Of a stretch of DNA of 33,375 nt, positions 18,536 through 26,600 are shown in pieces. The notes beneath the pieces are model-generated. The model was not told the origin of the DNA. It searched no databases and saw only the letters and a list, made by a program, of their open reading frames with translations. How positions within the stretch are numbered: the stretch's first letter is position 1; each line of letters starts with the position of its first letter. Source of the stretch: an uncultured Flavobacteriales bacterium (GTDB lineage: Bacteria; Bacteroidota; Bacteroidia; Flavobacteriales_D; Parvicellaceae); NCBI GenBank assembly GCA_913042175.1, contig CAJWIX010000012.1, positions 1-33,375 on the forward strand. The letters run 5' to 3'. The translations under genes were made by a program, and so were the position numbers.

Positions 18536-20007
18536 AAAGAAAATTTGTATCCAACTTAATATTTGTTCTCCTACTTAATGTAATCATTAAGCCCTTCTAT
18601 ATTCTTGGAATAGACGCAGAAATTTTACGTGTAACCGAGTTACAAGACCCAGGAACTTACGGAACTTATTTTTCTCTGCTGAGCCTTTCATTTGTGTTTA
18701 ATATACTACTTGATTTAGGTATAAATAATTACAATACCAGAAGTGTTGCTAGAGATAATGAACGTATTCACCTCCGATTAAAAGGAACACTCACTCTAAA
18801 AATAGTCCTCGCCATTTTATACTTGTTGGTTTTGTTCTTGATTGGCTATTTCTTTTCTTACAATTGGTACGAATTAAAATGGCTTTTAATTATTGGATTT
18901 AATCAAATATTAGTAGCAATGATATTATTCCTAAGATCAAATCTATCAGCACTATTAATGTTAAAAGAAGACAGTATCATATCTGTTCTAGATCGATTAA
19001 TTCTTATACTATTTTGTGGCTATTTTCTTTGGGCTGGGGTCAATAAAGAATTTATATCTATTGAATTCTTCATCTTATCTCAAACTTTAGCTTATTCAGT
19101 TACTTTAATTATTTGCTTTATAATGTTATCAACTAAAACAAAAGTATTTAAACTGTATTGGGACTTTAAGTTTTTTAAAGCTACCATTAAGAGTAGTCTT
19201 CCATTTGCACTACTTATTTTTTTAATGTCTATTTATTATTATTCAGATGTTGTAATGATTGAACGAATGAAAAATAACCACGAGGCAGTAAGTTATGCTC
19301 ACGGCTATCGATTTTTTATGGCATTCAACATGATAGGGTTTTTGTTTGCAGGAATATTATTACCCATATTTTCTAAAATGATAAAAGACAAAGTAGATAT
19401 CAAAGCCATTACGTGGCTATCATTTAGATTAATATTCTTGATATCCGTAATTATTTGTTTAGCAATGTGGCCAATTAAAGAAGAAATATTATCATGGCGA
19501 TATGCTTTAAATGGAGATGACTTACAACATTCGTCCAATACATTTGGGTGGCTTTTATTATCATTTGTTGCCGTTTCTTGTAATTATATTTTCGGAACAT
19601 TATTAACTGCAAATGGAAGTTTAAAACAACTCAATACAATGGCTCTTATCGGTGTTTTAATAAACCTGATATTAAACTTTTCATTAATTCCTTCATATGG
19701 ATCTGAAGGGGCTGCTTTTGCAAGTATGATTACACAATTTTTTACATTAATAGCTCAAATATACATTGGCCATAAATTCTTTAAATTTAATCTTCCACTT
19801 AAAAATACCATTTTACTGATGGGATTTCTAACAACTGTTATTCTTTCAAGTTATGTAATAAACGTTTATGAGATAATTTCTAGCTCTTGGATGATTAATC
19901 TTGTTAGCTTATTTTTAATTGGAACTTTCTTTGGGCTAGCTTTTAAAATTGTAGCCTTATCAGATGTTCAAAAGCTTTTAAAATCATATAAAAATGATCA
20001 AGATTAA
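18532..20007 (+). CDS. Polysaccharide biosynthesis / oligosaccharide flippase (Wzx-like, MOP superfamily)
   Basis: Multi-TM protein with DLGINNYNTRSVARD and SLIPSYGSEGAAFASMITQ. ATGA overlap with murF-alr. Confidence 0.85.
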   Translation: MKRKFVSNLIFVLLLNVIIKPFYILGIDAEILRVTELQDPGTYGTYFSLLSLSFVFNILLDLGINNYNTRSVARDNERIHLRLKGTLTLKIVLAILYLLVLFLIGYFFSYNWYELKWLLIIGFNQILVAMILFLRSNLSALLMLKEDSIISVLDRLILILFCGYFLWAGVNKEFISIEFFILSQTLAYSVTLIICFIMLSTKTKVFKLYWDFKFFKATIKSSLPFALLIFLMSIYYYSDVVMIERMKNNHEAVSYAHGYRFFMAFNMIGFLFAGILLPIFSKMIKDKVDIKAITWLSFRLIFLISVIICLAMWPIKEEILSWRYALNGDDLQHSSNTFGWLLLSFVAVSCNYIFGTLLTANGSLKQLNTMALIGVLINLILNFSLIPSYGSEGAAFASMITQFFTLIAQIYIGHKFFKFNLPLKNTILLMGFLTTVILSSYVINVYEIISSSWMINLVSLFLIGTFFGLAFKIVALSDVQKLLKSYKNDQD

Positions 20008-20010
20008 ATA

Positions 20011-20042
20011 TTTGTTAGCTAAAAGTCTAAAAGCTACATTTG
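20011..20042 (+). promoter_or_regulatory. Bacteroidota promoter upstream of wzz: TTTG-N20-TACATTTG
   Basis: TTTG 20011-20014, 20-nt spacer, TACATTTG 20035-20042, in the flippase-wzz gap. Confidence 0.65.
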
Positions 20043-20052
20043 CAAACCTAAA

Positions 20053-21039
20053 ATGGCAATCATGAGTGAATCTACACACAACACAATAGACCTGATAGAA
20101 TTTCTATGGAATAAAAAAAAATCAATTATTGTCTCAGCATTAATAGCTGGAATAGTATCCATAGTAGTCTCCCTAATTATTGAAGAGAAGTTTGAATCTT
20201 CCGTAACCCTTTATCCTGCAAAATCAAGTTCCGTAACTTTCAACGAAGTTATTACCGAAGACCAAAGTGTATCTAAATTTGGGGAAGAAGAAGAAGCAGA
20301 GCAAATGCTTCAAATTCTTGAGTCTGGAAACATAAGAAGTAAAATTATTTCTAAATATGACTTACTTCATCACTATGAGATAGATGTAAATGGCAAATAC
20401 GTTAATACTGACCTCAATAAAACCTATTATGAAAACATCAGTTTTAAAAGAAACAACAATGGTGCAGTAATAATAACTGTAATGGATAAAAGTCCAGATA
20501 CTGCTGCTTTAATTGCCAACGATATTGCATCATTATATGACAGTACGAAAAATGCCATGATTCATGAGCGAGCAATGACAGATTTTATAATTAAAAAAGA
20601 AAAACTCAACAAGTTAAAAATAGACATGCAAAATTTAAGAGACACCATGTCGTCTCTAACTTCAATAGGGGTAGTAACAGATGATGCTTACCAGGCATTA
20701 ACAGAAGCATATATTAATGCAAAAAATCCTGATGTTAAAAAAAGGTTTCAAAATAAAATTGAAATGACAGATAAATACGGTTCAGTGCTTAAATCATTTC
20801 AAGTAAAAGTAGAATTCCTTTCTGAGCGATTAGCAACTATGGAAACATCATATGAACAAGCGGAAAGTGATGCAAATAGTTTTTTATCTCATAAATTTAT
20901 TGTAGAAAAAGCTTATCCAGCAGAGAAAAAATCATATCCTGTTAGATGGTTAATTGTGGTTATGTCAACAGCTTCTATATCGTTACTTACCATCATTGGA
21001 CTTGTTCTCAAAGAAAGATTATCACAACTCAATAAATAA
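20053..21039 (+). CDS. Wzz/chain-length-determinant family protein (possible alternative start 20062)
   Basis: N-terminal TM (KKSIIVSALIAGIVSIVVSLI), periplasmic coiled region, C-terminal AYPAEKKSYPVRWLIVVMSTASI. Confidence 0.87.
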   Translation: MAIMSESTHNTIDLIEFLWNKKKSIIVSALIAGIVSIVVSLIIEEKFESSVTLYPAKSSSVTFNEVITEDQSVSKFGEEEEAEQMLQILESGNIRSKIISKYDLLHHYEIDVNGKYVNTDLNKTYYENISFKRNNNGAVIITVMDKSPDTAALIANDIASLYDSTKNAMIHERAMTDFIIKKEKLNKLKIDMQNLRDTMSSLTSIGVVTDDAYQALTEAYINAKNPDVKKRFQNKIEMTDKYGSVLKSFQVKVEFLSERLATMETSYEQAESDANSFLSHKFIVEKAYPAEKKSYPVRWLIVVMSTASISLLTIIGLVLKERLSQLNK

Positions 21040-22487
21040 TGCTTTCTACTATATTTAGAAAGGATGTTGGTTACACGCTTATTTTTCTTTTTGCGTTAAT
21101 CAATGGAGTCTTGATCTATCATGATTTTTATTACTTATTACTGTTTCCTGTTGTTCTACTAGTTAGCTATTGGTTTGTTTTTAGGCTTGATATCATCTTT
21201 CTGCTTATTGTTTTTTGCACTCCGTTGTCTTTTAATTTTGAAAACTTATTTTCTGGTGGAATTGGATTTTATTTTCCTACAGAACCACTTTTACTTCTTT
21301 TTACTTTAATTTTTATCATTAAACTGATTAAGGATAAAAAATTAAAACCCGAATTATCTCATTTAAAACATCCGTTAACCACTCTTATTATACTTCACTT
21401 GGGTTGGATTTTTCTTACTTCCATCTCTAGCGAAATGCCTTTAGTGTCTTTCAAGTTCTTACTGGCAAGAACGTGGTTTATTTGTCCATTATATTTTTAT
21501 GGCGCTCTTTATTTTAAAAAAGGACCAAAAGCTATTAAAAGATTCATAGCAGCCTACACTATACCTATGTTTATAGCCACATGCTACACGCTAATAAACC
21601 ATATGACTCATGGTTTTAGTGAAGAGGCTGGGCATTGGGTTATGTGGCCCTTTTTTAAAGATCACACTTCTTATGGTGCTATTTTAGCCATGACTATCCC
21701 CATGGCTTTTTGGCTATTAAAAAATAGTACCAACCCTATATACAGATTCTTTTACATACTTATAATAGTTACCCTTTTAATCGGATTATATTTTAGTTAT
21801 ACCAGAGCAGCATGGCTAACCATGTTTGGGGGTTTAATCGTATATTTATTGTATACCTATAGAATTAAATTAAAATGGTTAATCTACATTTCTGTATTAC
21901 CTATAATTTTCTTCATATTTAATTTCAAAGAAATAAGCTATGTGCTCAATAAAAATGATGCTGAACACACTACAGAGGATTTTTCTGAACGTTTAGAATC
22001 CATGTCTAATGTTTCCACTGATGCCTCAAACTTAGAACGACTTAACAGATGGAATTCAGCTATTGAACTTTTTAAAGAAAGACCGTTTTTTGGATGGGGA
22101 CCTGGAACATATGCTTTTGTATATGCACCTTATCAGGATGCTAGTGATTTAACCATCATCAGTACTAATTTTGGAGATGGAGGAAATGCACATAGTGAAT
22201 ATTTAGGGCCATTATCTGAGCAGGGTGTATTGGGGTTTTTTGCCATTTTTGCTATAGTCTTTGCCTTCTTTTATTATTCTGGCATATATTACATTAAATC
22301 TACCATAAATTACAATAAAGGAATTACCTTAATGATTATTGTATCCCTTGCAACATACTTCTCACATGGTATTTTGAATAATTATTTAGATACTGACAAA
22401 GCATCTGTTCTTGTATGGGGATTAATTAGTTTATTTATCTGTATTTCATCATCTGAATTACTTCAAAAAAAGGAAAACGTAAATTAA
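21039..22487 (+). CDS. O-antigen ligase / polymerase (WaaL/Wzy-type) family protein
   Basis: Polytopic; large loop with RLNRWNSAIELFKERPFFGWGPGTYAF and GGNAHSEYLGPLSEQGVLG. Confidence 0.88.
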   Translation: MLSTIFRKDVGYTLIFLFALINGVLIYHDFYYLLLFPVVLLVSYWFVFRLDIIFLLIVFCTPLSFNFENLFSGGIGFYFPTEPLLLLFTLIFIIKLIKDKKLKPELSHLKHPLTTLIILHLGWIFLTSISSEMPLVSFKFLLARTWFICPLYFYGALYFKKGPKAIKRFIAAYTIPMFIATCYTLINHMTHGFSEEAGHWVMWPFFKDHTSYGAILAMTIPMAFWLLKNSTNPIYRFFYILIIVTLLIGLYFSYTRAAWLTMFGGLIVYLLYTYRIKLKWLIYISVLPIIFFIFNFKEISYVLNKNDAEHTTEDFSERLESMSNVSTDASNLERLNRWNSAIELFKERPFFGWGPGTYAFVYAPYQDASDLTIISTNFGDGGNAHSEYLGPLSEQGVLGFFAIFAIVFAFFYYSGIYYIKSTINYNKGITLMIIVSLATYFSHGILNNYLDTDKASVLVWGLISLFICISSSELLQKKENVN

Positions 22488-22515
22488 ATATGTTTTTAAA
22501 GACTTACTTTGAAGT

Positions 22516-23868
22516 ATGAGTAAATCAAAATCTATTTTTTATTGCACATCATGTGGCCATGAAAGTCCAAAATGGACGGGGAAATGCAATGGTTGTGGAG
22601 CCTGGAATTCTATGGAAGAGCAAATAGCTACCAGCTCTAAAAATAAATCTAAACTATTTGAAGTTAAAACGAATAAGGCTATTCCAGTAGATGAAATTGT
22701 AGAAAACAACACACAGAGGTTAGAAACTAAAGACAAAGAGTTTAATAGAGTGGTTGGCGGTGGGCTGGTTCATGGTTCAGTAACCCTACTCGCAGGTGAA
22801 CCTGGTATTGGTAAATCAACTTTAACCTTAAAGTTAGCTCTATCACTTAATCAAAAAGTATTATACGTGACTGGAGAGGAAAGTAATGAGCAAATTAAAT
22901 TAAGGGCCAAAAGACTAAGTGCAGAAAATAAAAACTGTTTCATCCTAAATGAAACCAAGTTGGAAAACATTGTTTTAGAAACTGAAAAAATTAAACCGGA
23001 CCTTATGATTGTTGACTCAATTCAAACATTGAGTTTAGAAGATGTTGATGCTGTTCAAGGTAGCACAACTCAAATAAGGTTATGTGCTGAAGTGTTAATT
23101 AAATATGCCAAAACAAAGAATATTCCAACATTAATTATTGGTCATGTAACTAAGGAAGGTGCTATAGCTGGACCTAAGGTATTGGAACATATGGTTGACA
23201 CAGTATTGCAATTTGAAGGAGATAAAAACCATATATACAGAATTGTAAGAAGCACTAAAAATAGATTTGGCAGTACCAATTCGATAGGGATTTATGAAAT
23301 GTTTGAAGATGGTTTAAAAGAAGTTTTGTCTCCTAACAAATTATTAATTTCTGAAAACACATCAAACTTAAGTGGTATTGCAATAGGGTGTAGCTTAGAA
23401 GGCATTCGACCAATAATGATTGAAATACAAGCACTTAGTTCAACAGCTACATATGGGACTCCTCAAAGATCATTTAACGGATTAGATGGTAAAAGATTAA
23501 ACATGCTTTTAGCTGTTTTGGAGAAAAGAGGCGGTCTCAAATTAAATCAAAAAGATATTTTTATCAATGTAACAGGAGGAATAAAACTCAATGATCCAGC
23601 AATAGATTTAGCTATTATTAGTGCGGTGTTGTCTTCTAATTTTGATTTCGCAATACCAGAAAAAACTTGCTTTATTGGTGAAGTAGGATTAAGTGGTGAA
23701 ATAAGACCAGTTAGTAGAATAAATGAAAGAATTGAAGAAGTGGTTAAGATGGGGATTAAAAATATATACTTAAGCAAGTATGCAAAAGTTAGTAATAAGA
23801 TTGCCGAAAAATGTAGTTTAATTAAAATAGTAAAGGTTCAAGAAATTATTCAACAGCTAATCAAATAG
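22516..23868 (+). CDS. radA: DNA repair protein RadA
   Basis: Zinc finger CTSCGHESPKWTGKCNGCGAWNS, Walker A GEPGIGKST, KNRFG motif, Lon-like C-terminus. Confidence 0.97.
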   Translation: MSKSKSIFYCTSCGHESPKWTGKCNGCGAWNSMEEQIATSSKNKSKLFEVKTNKAIPVDEIVENNTQRLETKDKEFNRVVGGGLVHGSVTLLAGEPGIGKSTLTLKLALSLNQKVLYVTGEESNEQIKLRAKRLSAENKNCFILNETKLENIVLETEKIKPDLMIVDSIQTLSLEDVDAVQGSTTQIRLCAEVLIKYAKTKNIPTLIIGHVTKEGAIAGPKVLEHMVDTVLQFEGDKNHIYRIVRSTKNRFGSTNSIGIYEMFEDGLKEVLSPNKLLISENTSNLSGIAIGCSLEGIRPIMIEIQALSSTATYGTPQRSFNGLDGKRLNMLLAVLEKRGGLKLNQKDIFINVTGGIKLNDPAIDLAIISAVLSSNFDFAIPEKTCFIGEVGLSGEIRPVSRINERIEEVVKMGIKNIYLSKYAKVSNKIAEKCSLIKIVKVQEIIQQLIK

Positions 23869-23902
23869 TTACACAAAAAACAAAAGAGTTGTTCTCTTGT
23901 TT

Positions 23903-23910
23903 TATCTTTG
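23903..23910 (+). promoter_or_regulatory. Possible -7 element TATCTTTG upstream of sufE
   Basis: Matches TAnnTTTG, 16 nt before the ATG at 23927; no -33 TTTG at expected spacing. Confidence 0.4.
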
Positions 23911-23926
23911 TGGCGAAAATTTAAAC

Positions 23927-24352
23927 ATGAGTATAGAGAAACTAGAATTAGAAATCATTGAAGAGTTTGAAATGTTTGACTCATGGTTAGAAAAATATGA
24001 ATACATTATTGAATTAGGTAAAGAGCTTCCAATAATACCAGTAGAGCATAAAACTGAAGAAAACTTAATAAAAGGGTGCCAATCGAATGTTTGGCTCCAT
24101 GCAGAGTTTAATGAAAATAAAATTTCCTTTTTTGCTGATAGTGACGCCATTATTACAAAAGGAATTATAGCTTTACTTATAAGAGTTCTTAATTACCAAA
24201 GTCCAGAATCTATTATGAGCTCCAAGCTTAATTTTATTAATGAAATTGGCCTAACTAGTCACTTATCTCCAACAAGAGCGAATGGTCTTCTTGGTATGGT
24301 AAAACAAATAAAGGCATTTGCCATGGCGTTTAACTTGAAAACAGATGGGTAA
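23927..24352 (+). CDS. sufE: SufE family Fe-S cluster assembly protein (start revised from 23897 to 23927)
   Basis: ELPIIPVEHKTEENLIKGCQSNVWL with the SufE active-site Cys; HLSPTRANGLLGMVKQIKAFA. Confidence 0.93.
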   Translation: MSIEKLELEIIEEFEMFDSWLEKYEYIIELGKELPIIPVEHKTEENLIKGCQSNVWLHAEFNENKISFFADSDAIITKGIIALLIRVLNYQSPESIMSSKLNFINEIGLTSHLSPTRANGLLGMVKQIKAFAMAFNLKTDG

Positions 24353-24683
24353 TATGAGTACTAATCTTAGAGAAACAAAAAGAAAAACCGAACATAAAAT
24401 CATTAACATGTTAAAAACGATTTTTGATCCGGAAATTCCTGTAGACATATACGAATTAGGCCTCATTTACGAAATTAAAATTGATGATGAGATTAATGTC
24501 GGTATTGACATGACACTGACATCACCCAATTGCCCTGTAGCTGAAACACTTCCGAAAGAAGTTGAAGATAAAGTTGGAGAAGTTTATGGTGTTAAGTCTT
24601 CAAAAGTAAGTATTGTATTCGACCCCCCATGGGATAAAGATATGATGAGTGAAGAAGCAAAATTAGATTTAGGAATGATTTAA
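24345..24683 (+). CDS. DUF59/MIP18-family Fe-S assembly protein (SufT-like; start may be 24355)
   Basis: TIFDPEIPVDIYELGLIYEI, LTSPNCPVAETLPKEVEDKV, FDPPWDKDMMSEEAKLDLGM. Confidence 0.92.
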   Translation: MGNMSTNLRETKRKTEHKIINMLKTIFDPEIPVDIYELGLIYEIKIDDEINVGIDMTLTSPNCPVAETLPKEVEDKVGEVYGVKSSKVSIVFDPPWDKDMMSEEAKLDLGMI

Positions 24684-24694
24684 ATAAAGACTTA

Positions 24695-26074
24695 ATGAAA
24701 AACAACATTGGAATAGATGCAATAGACTTTTACGTCCCCCCAATAGGGCTAAAAATAAGTGATTTAGCTACAGCTAGAAATATTGAACCAGCCAAACTTG
24801 AAAAAGGCTTAGGTCTTAAATCTATGGCGCTTATGGATGTTGATGAAGATGCTGCATCTATGGCTGCCAATGCACTATATAAACTCATCGTAAACAATAA
24901 TATAGATCCTAAAAGTATAGGTAGAATTTACCTCGGAACAGAAAGTGCCTTAGATGCTGCAAAACCAACTTCGACATATGCCGTTGGCATGGTTGAAGAA
25001 AAGCTTGAGAAACAATATGGTCTAAGATGTTTCAAAAATTGTGATGTAGTTGATATGACTTTTGCTTGTGTAGGTGCTGTAGACGCTTTGGAGAATTGTA
25101 TTGATTGGATAAAATCTAGTTCGGATAGAAAAGCCATTGTAATTGCATCTGATGTAGCAAAATATGAGCTGGCGTCAACTGGTGAATACACGCAAGGTGC
25201 AGGAGCGGTTGCCATGTATATTTCTTCAAACCCATCTATAATCTCCTTCAATGAAACTTTTGGGATTAGTATGGAACATGTCGGTGATTTTTTCAAACCA
25301 AGAAGGTTACTAAGAAATAAAGATTTAAATGGTGATATAGATATTCAAAAAATAACATCTACAAACAAAGCAGTTTTAGAACTTTTCTATGAAGAACCAG
25401 TTTTTGATGGCCAATATTCTAATGAATGCTACGCCAAAAGAATCAAGGAGGGAATGGAACATTTCATAGAGCAAAAAAACACCAATCTTCTCAATGATTG
25501 GGATAAATTAGTCTTTCACTTACCATATGCTTTTCAAGGTAGAAGAATGATGTTAGATATTTGGATTGACTGGATGAAAGAAAATGGAAAGTTAGGTGAT
25601 ATAGAAAAAGAAGTTGGCAAGGAAGACCATAATGATATTAAAACATGGAAAAAATCTGTGTCTAAATCATCCCTCTACAAAACTTTTGTCAAAGAAAAAA
25701 TAGCAGATGGTGAAGTTGCTTCTGGTGAAATTGGAAACATGTATACCGCCTCTATCTTTATGTCACTTATAAGTCACTTGTATGTTTCATTCGAAAACAA
25801 CCAAGAATTAGCAGGTAAAAGATTTGGATTTATAAGTTATGGCAGTGGATCTAAATCAAAGGTTTTTGAAGGAACCATTCAAAATAATTGGAAATCAAAA
25901 ACTAAACATCTTTCGCTATTTGATAGTTTAAGCAACAGAACTTTTATAGATTTTGAGACTTACGAAAAATTACATAATAGCCAATATGATACTCCATTGA
26001 ATGAAAAAGATGATTTTTCGCTAAAATCTATCTCCACTGAGAAAAACAAAGAAGGATTTCGTTATTACCATTGA
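24695..26074 (+). CDS. Hydroxymethylglutaryl-CoA synthase family protein
   Basis: GIDAIDFYVPP, YLGTESALDAAKPT, DMTFACVGAVDALENCIDW (active-site Cys), FHLPYAFQGRRM. Confidence 0.9.
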   Translation: MKNNIGIDAIDFYVPPIGLKISDLATARNIEPAKLEKGLGLKSMALMDVDEDAASMAANALYKLIVNNNIDPKSIGRIYLGTESALDAAKPTSTYAVGMVEEKLEKQYGLRCFKNCDVVDMTFACVGAVDALENCIDWIKSSSDRKAIVIASDVAKYELASTGEYTQGAGAVAMYISSNPSIISFNETFGISMEHVGDFFKPRRLLRNKDLNGDIDIQKITSTNKAVLELFYEEPVFDGQYSNECYAKRIKEGMEHFIEQKNTNLLNDWDKLVFHLPYAFQGRRMMLDIWIDWMKENGKLGDIEKEVGKEDHNDIKTWKKSVSKSSLYKTFVKEKIADGEVASGEIGNMYTASIFMSLISHLYVSFENNQELAGKRFGFISYGSGSKSKVFEGTIQNNWKSKTKHLSLFDSLSNRTFIDFETYEKLHNSQYDTPLNEKDDFSLKSISTEKNKEGFRYYH

Positions 26075-26580
26075 CAAAAGAAATTGTAAATAGAGTACAA
26101 AATAGTGGGCTTGTTACGCTCGAAATGAAATCATTTTACGGTGACCAAGAACGAGTATTGTTAGACATAAAACATTGGCTATACGAGGGACTAATTCTTA
26201 AAGAAAAACCATTTAGGGAACATCTTAAAAATCACGACTGGAGCATTTACAAAAATAAATTTGTTGGCGTTTATTGCAGTGAAGATACCATCATCCCTAT
26301 TTGGGCATTCATGCTGATATCAACCTATCTAAATCCATACACTACACATGTATATTTAGCCAATAAAAAAGAACTAGAAAAACATATTTTTCAAATAAAT
26401 ATCCAACAATTAAATATAGAAGATTATTCCAATAAAAAAGTACTGATTAAAGGTTGCAGTGAGACCTATATTCCTGAATCAAGTTATATCGAAATATCAA
26501 AAAAATTGATTAACGAAGTACAATCACTTATGTTTGGAGAAGCTTGTTCTAATGTCCCTCTTTTTAAAAAGAAGAAATAG
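26071..26580 (+). CDS. DUF2480-like protein, TTG start overlapping the HMGCS stop
   Basis: 169-aa ORF with SGLVTLEMKSFYGDQERVLLDIKHWLYEGLILKEKPFREHLKNHDW; 4-nt TTGA overlap. Confidence 0.75.
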   Translation: MTKEIVNRVQNSGLVTLEMKSFYGDQERVLLDIKHWLYEGLILKEKPFREHLKNHDWSIYKNKFVGVYCSEDTIIPIWAFMLISTYLNPYTTHVYLANKKELEKHIFQINIQQLNIEDYSNKKVLIKGCSETYIPESSYIEISKKLINEVQSLMFGEACSNVPLFKKKK

Positions 26581-26600
26581 CTTAATAAGCTCTTTTATTT
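26570..26600. terminator. Bidirectional terminator-like dyad at a convergent junction
   Basis: AGCTT-AAT-AAGCT (26579-26591) with outer A/T-rich pairing (75-77 with 93-95, plus wobble); A-rich 5', T-rich 3'. Contains both stop codons. Confidence 0.5.

Noticed and set aside
24928-25296. 122-aa minus-strand ORF inside the HMGCS gene
   Set aside because: Shadow ORF opposite a conserved catalytic region.
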